Below, piece after piece: positions 6,666-14,644 of a stretch of 64,000 nt of DNA. The number at the start of each line of letters is the position of its first letter. Within the stretch, counting starts at the first letter, position 1. The notes below the pieces were generated by a model. It saw only the letters and a list, made by a program, of their open reading frames with translations, had not been told where the DNA came from and searched no databases. A program made the translations under genes and the position numbers. This stretch comes from Amycolatopsis rifamycinica (lineage in GTDB: Bacteria; Actinomycetota; Actinomycetes; Mycobacteriales; Pseudonocardiaceae). Where the stretch lies: contig NZ_JMQI01000062.1 of NCBI RefSeq assembly GCF_000695625.1, positions 186,001 to 250,000 on the forward strand. The letters run 5' to 3'.

Positions 6666-7969
6666 TGGAGTTCACGATCGTGGGTGCCGGCATGGCCGGC
6701 GCGTTCCTGGCGCTCTCGCTGGGCAGGCAGGGGCACGTCGTGACGGTGTACGACCGCCGGCCGGACCCCCGCGGGGCGACCGTCGCGGTGACGTCGATGA
6801 ACCTGGGGCTCTCCCGGCGTGGCCTGGCGGCGCTGGACCGCCTGGGGCTGTCGGAGGAGGTGACGCGGCTCGTCGTGCCGATGCGCGGGCGGCTGCTGCA
6901 CAACGTCGACGCGGGCCCGCGGTTCTCGCCCTACGGCGACGGCGGCATCCTCGCCATCCAGCGCCAGGACCTCAGCGCGCTGCTCGTGGACGCCGCCTGC
7001 CGGGAACCCGGGGTGCGGTTCGTGTTCGAGACGCGGTGCACCGGCTTGGACCGGGACCGGCCGTCGGCGACGTTCGAGGGCCCGGACGGGCGGTCGTTCG
7101 AGGTGCGGCCGGACGTCGTGGTGGGCGCGGACGGCGCGTTCTCGGCCGTCCGGCGGTTCATGCACCACGAGCTGCGCGCGGAGTTCTCGCAGAGCTACCT
7201 CGAGTGGGGCTGGCGCGAGCTGCACATCCCGGCGGCCGCCGACGGCAACCACCGCATGGCCGACGACGTCTTCCACCTCTGGCCGCGCGGCGACACCATG
7301 ATGTTCGCCCACCCCAACCGCGACGGGTCCTTCACCTGCTCCTGCGTCCTGCCGTTCCACGGCCCCGACGGCTTCGACTCGCTGCGGACGCCGTCGGACG
7401 TGGAGGCCTTGTTCCGCCGGGAGTTCCCCGACGTCCTGGCGCTCGTCCCCGGCCTCGGCGAGGCGTTCCTGCGGCGGCCCACCTTCAACCTCGTCACCGT
7501 GAGCACCGCCCCCTGGACCTACGAGGGCAAGGTCGCGCTGATCGGCGACGCCTGCCACGCCGTCTACCCGTTCCTGGCCCAGGGCATGAACTCGGCGTTC
7601 GAGGACGCGCTCGAGCTGACCGACAGCCTCGCGCGCCACCCCACCGACCCGGCGGCGGCGCTGGCCCGGTACTACGCCCGCCGCAAGCCGAACACCGACG
7701 CGCTCGCCGCCATGTCCCACCGCAACTTCGCCGAGCTGCGCGACACCGTGCGGTCCCCGGCGGTCCGGCTGGAGCGGGCCTGCGACACGCTGCTGGAGAA
7801 GGTGCTGCGCCACCGCTGGATGCCGCTGCACGCCATGGTCACCAACACCACCATCCCCTACCTCCAGGCCCAGCACCGGGCGAGCCGCCAGCACCGCATC
7901 CTGAAGGTCCTCGGCGCGGCCGCCCTCTCGGCCGGTGCCGTCGCGGTGGGCCGCCGGCTTCGCCGCTGA
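6665..7969 (+). CDS. Kynurenine 3-monooxygenase-like FAD monooxygenase with C-terminal membrane anchor
   Basis: This 434-aa group A flavin monooxygenase starts at the GTG that shares a base with the preceding TAG. It has FTIVGAGMAGAFLAL (FAD), SMNLGLSRRGLAAL (KMO-like), DVVVGADGAFSAVR (DG motif) and GDACHAVYPFLAQGMNSAFED, the GD motif in its KMO-specific form. A short C-terminal hydrophobic helix (ILKVLGAAALSAGAVAVG) followed by RRLRR recalls the membrane-anchored tail of KMOs. Family members hydroxylate kynurenine at C3. No kynureninase or tryptophan dioxygenase is nearby, so it may act on a tryptophan-derived building block. It could also have been recruited to oxidise the N-N intermediate. 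It is the last gene of the rightward operon, followed by a strong terminator. Confidence 0.85.
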   Translation: MEFTIVGAGMAGAFLALSLGRQGHVVTVYDRRPDPRGATVAVTSMNLGLSRRGLAALDRLGLSEEVTRLVVPMRGRLLHNVDAGPRFSPYGDGGILAIQRQDLSALLVDAACREPGVRFVFETRCTGLDRDRPSATFEGPDGRSFEVRPDVVVGADGAFSAVRRFMHHELRAEFSQSYLEWGWRELHIPAAADGNHRMADDVFHLWPRGDTMMFAHPNRDGSFTCSCVLPFHGPDGFDSLRTPSDVEALFRREFPDVLALVPGLGEAFLRRPTFNLVTVSTAPWTYEGKVALIGDACHAVYPFLAQGMNSAFEDALELTDSLARHPTDPAAALARYYARRKPNTDALAAMSHRNFAELRDTVRSPAVRLERACDTLLEKVLRHRWMPLHAMVTNTTIPYLQAQHRASRQHRILKVLGAAALSAGAVAVGRRLRR

Positions 7970-7979
7970 CCCCCCACGG

Positions 7980-8018
7980 AAAAGAGGCCTTCGCCGATAT
8001 CCGGCGAAGGCCTCTTTT
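7980..8018. terminator. Bidirectional rho-independent terminator
   Basis: An AAAAGAGGCCTTCGCC arm is followed by a short loop (gatatcc) and GGCGAAGGCCTCTTTT. The stem is about 16 bp with A-run and T-run flanks. It lies between the stop of the rightward operon and the stop of the leftward ATP-grasp gene, so it can serve both. Confidence 0.9.
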
Positions 8019-8036
8019 CGTTGCGCGGTAACACCT

Positions 8037-9290
8037 TTACTCGGGGCGGACCTCGATCCGCACCAGGCCCGCGGCCTTCTCGGCGCGCTGCAGGGCCTCG
8101 GCGGGGCTGTCCGCCTCGGCCATGACCAGGCCCGCGCGGTCCCAGGAGCTGCGCAGGCCGGCGAACCGGTGCCCGGGGCCGACCTGGAGGTCGACGAGGA
8201 ACACCCCTTCCACCTGCCGGGCCTGCTCGAGGCCGAGCACGGCGTCGATCACGCCGGGCTCCATGGGGACGAAGCGGACGGCCGCACCGCCGGTCGGCCG
8301 CTGCGGCAGCTTGGGCGGGGTTTCGCCGCGCATCACGGCGAAGTACGCGCGCAGCAGCTCGATCGAGTAGGCGTGGTCGATGATCTCCATGATGCCGTCG
8401 CCGGCGATCCGGCCCGCGCACTCCACGAGGTACGGCACGCCGCCGGCGGCGACGATCCACTCGCAGTGCACGATCCCGTCGGCGAACCCGATCGCCGCGA
8501 CGACCCGGCGGGTGACGTCCGCCAGCGTCTCGGTCAGGTCGCCGGGGATGTCGGCCGGCACGACGTGGGCCAGCTCCACCGGTCGCGGGCCGGGGTAGAG
8601 CTGCTTGCCCGTGACGTTGGCGAACAACTGCTCGCCGCCGCGCACGAGCATTTCGACGCTGTACTCGGGGCCGGGCACGAACCGCTCGGCCAGCATCCGC
8701 AGCTCCATCGGCCGGTCGGGGACGAAGATGCCTTCGTCCTGTTCGAGGCAGTTCGCCCAGGCCCGGTCGACCTCGGCCGGGCCGGTGACGATCTGGGTCC
8801 CGACGGCGGCCTGCCGGTTGGTGGGCTTGAGCACCACCGGGCCGGGGCAGGCGCGCATGAACGCCCGCACGTCCGCCGGGCCGCTCACGCCGGTGCTTTC
8901 CGGGTTGGCCAGCCCGGCGGCCGCGCTGACCCGGCGCAGCAGGGCTTTGTCCCGCAGGATCAGCGCGGCGCCCAGGCTCGCGCCCGGCAGGCCGTAGCGT
9001 TCGGCGAGCCGGGCGGCGAACGGGGTGGCGTATTCGATCAGCGGGATCACCGCGACCGGGTCGAGGTCCGGGTGGGCGGCGTGGAACTCGTCGGCGGCGC
9101 CGGGGCGGGCGTGCTCCCACTCGATCAGGTCCCGGACCAGGGCGGACCCGGCCAGTCTCGCGCGCAGGTCGCGTTTGCGGACCACGTCCGGCTCTTCGAC
9201 GAGGACGACCGAGCCGTCGGGTTCGACGCCGGTGAGGGCCGTGATCACCGGCGTGACGAACCCGACGACGAGGACCGGACGCTCACGCAT
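8037..9290 (-). CDS. ATP-grasp ligase (amino acid/peptide ligase type)
   Basis: This 417-aa protein is the last gene of the leftward exporter/ligase operon. Its ATG lies inside the end of the acyl-CoA-dehydrogenase-like gene (8-nt overlap). The ATP-grasp core is visible as PVVLKPTNRQAAVGTQIV (ATP-binding Lys and Gly loop), LAERFVPGPEYSVEMLV, then HCEWIVAAGGVPYLVECAGRIAGDGIMEII, carrying the Glu/Asn-type Mg2+ site. Related ligases (BacD, DdaF, CPSase-like) join an amino acid carboxylate, through an acyl phosphate, to an amine. In a cluster without NRPS modules this enzyme and the second ATP-grasp are the likely amide or hydrazide bond formers. Its specificity cannot be read from the sequence. 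Confidence 0.88.
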   Translation of the reverse strand: MRERPVLVVGFVTPVITALTGVEPDGSVVLVEEPDVVRKRDLRARLAGSALVRDLIEWEHARPGAADEFHAAHPDLDPVAVIPLIEYATPFAARLAERYGLPGASLGAALILRDKALLRRVSAAAGLANPESTGVSGPADVRAFMRACPGPVVLKPTNRQAAVGTQIVTGPAEVDRAWANCLEQDEGIFVPDRPMELRMLAERFVPGPEYSVEMLVRGGEQLFANVTGKQLYPGPRPVELAHVVPADIPGDLTETLADVTRRVVAAIGFADGIVHCEWIVAAGGVPYLVECAGRIAGDGIMEIIDHAYSIELLRAYFAVMRGETPPKLPQRPTGGAAVRFVPMEPGVIDAVLGLEQARQVEGVFLVDLQVGPGHRFAGLRSSWDRAGLVMAEADSPAEALQRAEKAAGLVRIEVRPE

Positions 9291-10548
9291 CGGTCTCGGA
9301 TTCGGTCTTGGGCTTGTCGACGATGCCGAGCATGAACCGCATGGAGGGCTTGGCGCCGACCAGGTGCGCCCCGACCGTCTGGGTGACCCGGTCCCGCGCG
9401 GTCGGGTGCATGGCCATGGTGACCGCGTCCCGCAGCCACCGGTTCATCGGGTCGCCGGAGCGGATCGCCGCGGTGCCGAGCAGGTCGCACAGCCGCAGCA
9501 CGACCCGCTTGGCCATCTGGAAGGCCTGCCAGCCGGTCAGTGCCGGCGCGACGCGCTCGTCGGGCGTGAGGTCGTCCAGGGTGCCGGTGCCGTCGGCGGT
9601 GACCTCCCACTGCCGCTCCAGGGCGCGGTAGACCCCCGCCCGGGTGGTGCTGTAGTCGGCCTCGCACTCGGCCAGGGTGATCTGGATGTGCTCGTTGTCC
9701 TTCCAGGCGACGCCGCTCATCCGCCACGGCGAACCCTTCAGCATGTCGACCCGCTCGACGGTGAGACCGCGGACGTAGTCCAGCGCCGCCCGCGCGACCC
9801 CGAGCGGGACGCCGCACATGCTGCGCTGGATGACGTCCGGTTGCACCAGCGGCCCGTTCGGGACCTTCGGGTTGTCGAACGTCAGGGTGTGGTTCTCCGG
9901 CACGAACACGTCGGTGATCGTGTAGTCGCAGCTGCCGGAACCGCACAGGCCGAGGGTGTACCAGTTGTCGAGGGAGCGGATCTGCTCGCCCGGCACCATG
10001 AACAGGCGTGACTCGTGCGGGTTGCTGCCGTCCGGGCTGGCGTAGGGCGCGCCGTTCTCGAACACCATGGCGCCGGAGGCCACCCAGTCGGCGTGGGTCG
10101 AGCCGCTGCCGAACCCCCACCGGCCGGTGAGCCGGTAGCCGCCGGGCACCCGTTCGGCGTGCCCGGTCACCGGGAGCACCCCGGCCGAGTGCATGTCGAT
10201 GCTGGTGAACATCCGGCGGGCCTCGTCCTGGTCGAGGAAGTTGGCGTGCAGGCCGATGTCCGAGCCGAGCTTGGCGCACCAGCCCACGGACGCGTCGCCG
10301 TAGGACAGCGCCTCGATGACCTCCGTCTGCTCCATCGACGTCATTTCGGGGCCGCCCCAGGCCCGGCTGAACCCGATCCGGAAGACGCCGGCGTCGCGCA
10401 GCAGCTGGACCACGTCGTCGGGCAGGCTCCGGTTCGCTTCGATCTCCGCGGCCCGTTCGCGCAGGACCGGCGCGAGCGCTTTCGCGTTCTCCAGGATCTG
10501 CGCGCCGGTCAGCGGCACATCGGTGCGGGCGGGCTCGGTCATGGTCAT
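9283..10548 (-). CDS. Acyl-CoA-dehydrogenase-fold flavoprotein (group D hydroxylase-like)
   Basis: The 421-aa protein starts at the ATG at 10548 within the ATGA overlap with the upstream ATP-grasp gene; a second ATG lies two codons in. It has an N-terminal helical domain (GVFRIGFSRAWGGPEM, ALSYGDASVGWCAKLGSDIGLHANFLDQDEA), a central beta domain (VPGGYRLTGRWGFGSGSTHADWV) and a C-terminal helical domain ending HPTARDRVTQTVGAHLVG. The RLTGRWGFGSG signature and the lack of an obvious catalytic Glu resemble flavin-dependent hydroxylases or N-oxygenases of this fold (HsaA- or nitrososynthase-like) more than true acyl-CoA dehydrogenases. Such enzymes need reduced flavin from a reductase, and none is encoded nearby. 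Oxidation or hydroxylation of a hydrazine or amine is plausible but inferred. Confidence 0.85.
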   Translation of the reverse strand: MTMTEPARTDVPLTGAQILENAKALAPVLRERAAEIEANRSLPDDVVQLLRDAGVFRIGFSRAWGGPEMTSMEQTEVIEALSYGDASVGWCAKLGSDIGLHANFLDQDEARRMFTSIDMHSAGVLPVTGHAERVPGGYRLTGRWGFGSGSTHADWVASGAMVFENGAPYASPDGSNPHESRLFMVPGEQIRSLDNWYTLGLCGSGSCDYTITDVFVPENHTLTFDNPKVPNGPLVQPDVIQRSMCGVPLGVARAALDYVRGLTVERVDMLKGSPWRMSGVAWKDNEHIQITLAECEADYSTTRAGVYRALERQWEVTADGTGTLDDLTPDERVAPALTGWQAFQMAKRVVLRLCDLLGTAAIRSGDPMNRWLRDAVTMAMHPTARDRVTQTVGAHLVGAKPSMRFMLGIVDKPKTESETDA

Positions 10549-11870
10549 GCGGAAACTCCCTCGTGTTCGTCGACGTCGAGCAGCCCGGCGGGCATTTCGA
10601 ACGCGGTACCGGGTTCCGGTGGGCCGACCGGGACGGCGTCGACCCGCACCGCGGCGGCGGCCGTGTCCAGTCGCCGGGCGCAGGTTTCGGGGTCGCCGGC
10701 CTCGCACACCACGAAGGAGTGGCGGGCGAGGTAGCCGCCGGGTGGCAGCCGCAGGGTGGTGCCCGGGGCGGTCATCGGCGCGGCGAGGACCAGGCCGGGC
10801 ACCTGCTCGCCCGACGCCGGGACGGTGATCTCGTGGACCAGGCAGTCGTGCTCCGGGTAGCCGAAGCGGATGCCGGCGACCGCGCGCCGGGTGGGGGTGA
10901 TGGCCGGCCGGGTGCCGGTGGTGACGGCGAACAGGACTTCGCCGGGGTCGATGCCGGTGGCCGTCTTGCCGAGGAACGGGATCAGGTCGCCGCCGAGCCT
11001 GCCGTTGACCTCGATGATCAGCGGCCCGCGGTCGGTGAGCCGGACCTCGGTGTGGGTGATGCCGTCCTCCACGCCGAGCGCCCGGTGCGCCCGCACCAGG
11101 ACGTCGAGCAGTTCGGCGTCGTGCAGCAGCGGGTCGGCGGCGTCGACGACGTGCCCGACCTCCTCGAAGTAGGGCTGGTCGCCGGTGTGCTTGCGGGCGA
11201 CGAACATCGGGAGGTACTCGCCTTGGTGCACGGCGGCGTCGATGCTGATCTCCGGCCCGCGGACGAAACCCTCCACGATCGCGGCGCCGCCGTAGCGGCT
11301 CTGGTCGACCGTGGCCGCGCCCATCGCGACCGCGAACGCGGCGTCCAGCTCGGACTCGTCGCCGGCGAACACCACGCCGATGCTCGCGCCCATGGCCCGC
11401 GGCTTGAGCACGACCGGGTAGCCGATCCGCGCGGCCGCCGCGCGTGCCTGCTCGAGGCCGGTGGTCAGGGCGTACCCCGGCTGCAGCAGGCCTTCGGCGG
11501 TCAGCACGGTCCGCGTGCGGTTCTTGTCCCGGCACCCCCGGACCCCGGGCACGCTCAGGCCGGGCACGCCCAGTTCGGCGGCGAGCTCGCCGGCGGCGAG
11601 CACGACCGGTTCGTCCCAGCACATCAGGCCGACGACGCGGTGCCGGGCGGCGACCTCGCGGGCGGCGGCGAGCATCTCGCCGGCGTCGAACACGTCGACG
11701 TGGACGATCTCGTCGAAGTAGCCGCGCTGCCAGGTGGGCTTGAGGTTGTTCAGCAGCACCAGCCCGAGGCCGGCCCGGCGGGCGCACCGGTGGATCGACG
11801 CGACCAGGTATTCACGGTAGGTTCGCAGCCCGCTGCCGATGACCAGCAGCACACCCTGGGGTTCGGTCAT
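10545..11870 (-). CDS. ATP-grasp ligase, second copy of different sequence
   Basis: This 441-aa protein starts at the ATG at 11870 within the ATGA overlap with the MFS stop. After an N-terminal Rossmann-like pre-ATP-grasp domain (VLLVIGSGLRTYREYLVASI, VVGLMCWDEPVVLAAGELAA) come VVLKPRAMGASIGVVF, AAIVEGFVRGPEISIDAAV and HTEVRLTDRGPLIIEVNGRLGGDLIP. These give the Lys, Glu, Glu and Asn residues for ATP and Mg2+. A C-terminal domain with VVCEAGDPETCARRLDTAAAAVRV resembles the BL00235-type amino acid ligase C-lobe. Sequence similarity to the other ATP-grasp of the operon is limited, so they probably make different bonds. It likely activates a carboxylate of an amino or hydrazino acid building block. 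Confidence 0.88.
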   Translation of the reverse strand: MTEPQGVLLVIGSGLRTYREYLVASIHRCARRAGLGLVLLNNLKPTWQRGYFDEIVHVDVFDAGEMLAAAREVAARHRVVGLMCWDEPVVLAAGELAAELGVPGLSVPGVRGCRDKNRTRTVLTAEGLLQPGYALTTGLEQARAAAARIGYPVVLKPRAMGASIGVVFAGDESELDAAFAVAMGAATVDQSRYGGAAIVEGFVRGPEISIDAAVHQGEYLPMFVARKHTGDQPYFEEVGHVVDAADPLLHDAELLDVLVRAHRALGVEDGITHTEVRLTDRGPLIIEVNGRLGGDLIPFLGKTATGIDPGEVLFAVTTGTRPAITPTRRAVAGIRFGYPEHDCLVHEITVPASGEQVPGLVLAAPMTAPGTTLRLPPGGYLARHSFVVCEAGDPETCARRLDTAAAAVRVDAVPVGPPEPGTAFEMPAGLLDVDEHEGVSA

Positions 11871-13123
11871 GATCGCTCTCCCACGGCTTCCGGTTCGGGA
11901 ACGGGGGCCGGCGCCGGGGGTGTCCGGAGGCCGTAGATGTGCATCGAGCCGGCGGTGACGGACAGCAGCGCGCAGCAGCCCCAGAACACCGGGCCGCCGA
12001 AGCGGCTCCAGACGAGCACCCCGAGCACCGGGCCGAGCGTGGCGGCCAGGCCGGACAGGGTTTCCTTCGTCGCGATGTAGCGGCTCCTCAGCGTGACCGG
12101 GAAGGTCGCGGGGTGCGCGGCCGTGCTCGGTCCGTGGATCATCAGCCCGGACACCGCGAAGAGCGCGCCGGCGAGCACGAAGAACGGGTGCTGCGCGATC
12201 AGCCCGTAGCAGATGAACCCCAGCCCGCTGACCAGGTTGCCGGCCAGCCCGGCGAGGTACTTCGGGATGCGGACGATGTAGGTGGTGATCTTCAGTTCGC
12301 AGGTGATCAGCACGGCCGAGGAGATCACCAGTACCGTGCTGTACAGCCCGACGGGGTAGCCGGCGGAGACGATGTTCAGCGGCAGCACCGCGAGTGACCC
12401 GGCGTAGACCATCATGCCGAACACCCCGGCCACCAGGTAGCAGAGGAACCGGGTATCCCGCAGCATCGTCCCGTACACCGCGCGTGCGCCCGTGGCCGTC
12501 CCGGAGCCGCCGGGCCCGGTCCGGTGCCCGGCCGCGGATCGCCTCGGGAGCAACGCGAAGGCCAGCAGCGCCCACAGTGCCGCGGTGGCGCCGTCCAGCC
12601 AGAACAGCAGGTCCCAGTTCACCAGGATGAGCAGGGCCGCGAGCAGCGGTGCCACCGCGGCGCCGATGTTGAGCGCGATGCGCATCATCGAGAAGCCCAT
12701 GACCTTGTGCTCTTCCGGCATGGACTCGGCGAGCAGCACCGCCGCCGCCGGCCGGTAGGCCTGCACGGCCAGCCCGGAGAGCGCGACCACCGCGAGCAGC
12801 GCCGCGGGGACGCCCCGGACCAGCGGGATCGACGCGACGAGCGGCGCGGCGCAGGTCATCGCCGCCACGATCGTCGTCCGGCCGCCGAACCGGTGGGTCA
12901 GCTCGCCGCCCAGCATGGCGCCGAAGATCGCGCCCACGCTGTAGGCGGCGAGGCAGATCCCGGCGAAGCCGGCCGAGCTGCCCCGGAACGTCAGGTAGAG
13001 CACCAGGAACGTCTGGACGAACGCGCCCAGCTGGTTGACCAGCATGCCGCCCAGCAGGTACCTGACCGGGGCGGGGGTCGCCCGCAGCACCGCGAAGACG
13101 CCGGTCCGCGCACCGCCCGTCAC
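11867..13123 (-). CDS. MFS exporter
   Basis: This 418-aa protein has about twelve hydrophobic segments (VRYLLGGMLVNQLGAFVQTFLVL at the N-terminus, FWGCCALLSVTAGSMHIYGL at the end). It carries the MFS loop 2-3 pattern GGELTHRFGGRTTI. I chose the GTG at 13123 because GGAGGAG stands just upstream; the open frame continues into the STAND gene region without a ribosome site. It is the first gene of the operon ahead of both ATP-grasp genes. Export of, or self-resistance to, the cluster product is the natural role. The promoter is block B at 13237-13281, about 110 nt upstream. Confidence 0.88.
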   Translation of the reverse strand: MTGGARTGVFAVLRATPAPVRYLLGGMLVNQLGAFVQTFLVLYLTFRGSSAGFAGICLAAYSVGAIFGAMLGGELTHRFGGRTTIVAAMTCAAPLVASIPLVRGVPAALLAVVALSGLAVQAYRPAAAVLLAESMPEEHKVMGFSMMRIALNIGAAVAPLLAALLILVNWDLLFWLDGATAALWALLAFALLPRRSAAGHRTGPGGSGTATGARAVYGTMLRDTRFLCYLVAGVFGMMVYAGSLAVLPLNIVSAGYPVGLYSTVLVISSAVLITCELKITTYIVRIPKYLAGLAGNLVSGLGFICYGLIAQHPFFVLAGALFAVSGLMIHGPSTAAHPATFPVTLRSRYIATKETLSGLAATLGPVLGVLVWSRFGGPVFWGCCALLSVTAGSMHIYGLRTPPAPAPVPEPEAVGERS

Positions 13124-13236
13124 GCCGTCTCCTCCTTGGTCGGTCGCACCGTCACCTCCGTGGTCGCGAGCTCGCCACGGCCGGCGGCGCACCGCTGTCC
13201 ACAACGGACAGTGAGCGCGGCCGGCCCGATGCGCCA

Positions 13237-13281
13237 AGGCTAGGTTCGGCCGGTTCCCGGGGGGTAGGGGAACTATTCCCG
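13237..13281 (-). promoter_or_regulatory. Cluster promoter B: TTCCC/GGGAA operator and -10 of the MFS/ATP-grasp operon
   Basis: On the minus strand GGGAATAGTTCCCC (13280-13267) is followed by GGGAA (13258-13254) and, 11 bases on, TAGCCT (13242-13237). It aligns gap-free with block A at 37 of 43 bases by eye. The TAG in the dyad is the stop codon of the STAND gene. Most of the block is therefore non-coding here, whereas in block A it is coding, so the conservation is at DNA level. Confidence 0.6.
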
Positions 13282-14541
13282 GCGATCCGGGAATCTCACC
13301 AGCTCCGCGGCGAACACCCCGACCAGCGTGGGGATCGCGTAGCGGCCAGCGACGTCGGCGCGCCGGAGCAACCCGGCATCCACAATGGACTCCAGGAGTT
13401 CTTCCGCGGTCTCGGTGGCGACACCCATCGCCGCGGCGACGGCGGCCGGCGTCGTCCGGCTCCCGCCCTCCGCTCCCAGGTGGCGGACGGCCGCGCGGCC
13501 CGCCGCGGACAGGCCTTCGTAGGCGGCGGTGAACCGGTCGCGGACGTTGACGTCGCCGACGCTGAGGCTGTCCACCAGCCGATCGCGGCCGGCGAGCCGG
13601 CCGGCGGTGGCGGCGATCGTCCATTCCGGCCGCGCGGCGATCCTGCGCCCGACGATGCTGACGGCCAGCGGGAGATCGCCGCACAGCCCGGCGATCGCGG
13701 CCGCGGCGGCGTGCTCGGCGCGGATCCGGTGCCCGCCGGCGATCCGCGCGAGCAACGCCACCGATTCCGCGCGGGTGAAGGTGTCCAGCTCGACCCGGTG
13801 CGCGTCCTCCAGTGCCGGCAACCGGGCGCGGCTGGTCACCACCACCTGGCTGTGCGCGGTGCGGCCGAGCAGCGGGCGCACCTGCGCCTCGGAGGTGGCG
13901 CCGGTCAGCAGGACGAACAGCCGGTGCTCGGCCAGCAGCGACCGGTACAAGTCGATCCGGTGCGCCGGGTCGTCGGGCGCGAGGTGGGCCGGCACGCCCA
14001 GTGCCCGCAGGAATCCCCGCACGATGCCGTCGGTCGAGCGGCCGTCCGGCCCGCGGTCGCTCAGGTCCGCGTGCAGCTGCCCGTCCGGGAACCGCGCGGC
14101 GGCCTCTTCGGCCAGCCGCACCGCGAAGGCGGTTTTGCCGGTCCCGATCGGACCGGTGACGAGCACCGGCGCTCTCGACGGCCGGACCACCGCGACGGCC
14201 TCCGCCAGTTCGGTTTCCCGGCCGACGAAGGTGCTCGTGCCGAGGGGCAGCTGAGCCGGCCGCCGGGCTTGGGCGCGGGATTCCTGGGCGACGCTGCGCC
14301 AGCGCCGTTCCCACGCCCCGCGGTCACCCCCGCACGCGGACACGAAGGCCAGTGTCACGGCCAGGGTCGGCAGCCGCCGTCCGCTGGCCGCGCTGGACAG
14401 CACGGACGGCGCGAAGTGCGCGGCCCGGGCGAGCTCCCGGTAGCTGGCGTTCCCGGCCCGGTTCCGCAGCACCCGGAGCTCGTGGGCGAACGCGGCGATC
14501 GGCCCGGCGGTGGGGTCCAGCGGGCGTTCGGGCCGACCCAT
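13273..14541 (-). CDS. XRE-HTH plus NB-ARC/STAND transcriptional regulator
   Basis: The 422-aa protein carries an N-terminal XRE-like helix-turn-helix (YRELARAAHFAPSVLSSAASGRRLPT), as in actinomycete 'BTAD-less AfsR' regulators. A P-loop ATPase follows with Walker A GPIGTGKTA (about residue 130), LFVLLTG (Walker B region), SQVVVTSRARLPAL (sensor 1) and LPLAVSIVGRRIA (GLPL motif). The C-terminus is a winged helix (AVRHLGAEGG...YAIPTLVGVFAAELV) and lacks the TPR or WD repeats that usually end STAND proteins, so it is short for its class. It lies at the right edge of the biosynthetic cluster and its stop lies inside promoter block B. It is likely a second pathway-specific activator. The inverted repeat at 14561-14585 is a candidate autoregulatory site. 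Confidence 0.85.
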   Translation of the reverse strand: MGRPERPLDPTAGPIAAFAHELRVLRNRAGNASYRELARAAHFAPSVLSSAASGRRLPTLAVTLAFVSACGGDRGAWERRWRSVAQESRAQARRPAQLPLGTSTFVGRETELAEAVAVVRPSRAPVLVTGPIGTGKTAFAVRLAEEAAARFPDGQLHADLSDRGPDGRSTDGIVRGFLRALGVPAHLAPDDPAHRIDLYRSLLAEHRLFVLLTGATSEAQVRPLLGRTAHSQVVVTSRARLPALEDAHRVELDTFTRAESVALLARIAGGHRIRAEHAAAAAIAGLCGDLPLAVSIVGRRIAARPEWTIAATAGRLAGRDRLVDSLSVGDVNVRDRFTAAYEGLSAAGRAAVRHLGAEGGSRTTPAAVAAAMGVATETAEELLESIVDAGLLRRADVAGRYAIPTLVGVFAAELVRFPDRRE

Positions 14542-14560
14542 GCCATCTCCCTCTGCCTGA

Positions 14561-14585
14561 GCTCATTGCTAAAGGGGCAACGAGC
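14561..14585. promoter_or_regulatory. Inverted repeat upstream of the STAND regulator gene
   Basis: GCTCATTGC, seven bases, then GCAACGAGC gives 9-bp arms with one mismatch, 20-45 bases upstream of the ATG at 14541. The sequence is markedly A/T-richer than the surroundings. It is a possible operator for autoregulation or for another cluster regulator. I see no match elsewhere in the window. Confidence 0.4.
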
Positions 14586-14644
14586 ATTACCACAGATACA
14601 AAGGGAAATCGGGCCGCCGCGGGTGGCCCGATCGGCGTAACCCC

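Noticed and set aside
12394..13243. Rightward open frames opposite the MFS gene
   Set aside because: They have Arg/His-rich shadow composition, and the opposite strand encodes a clear twelve-helix transporter.
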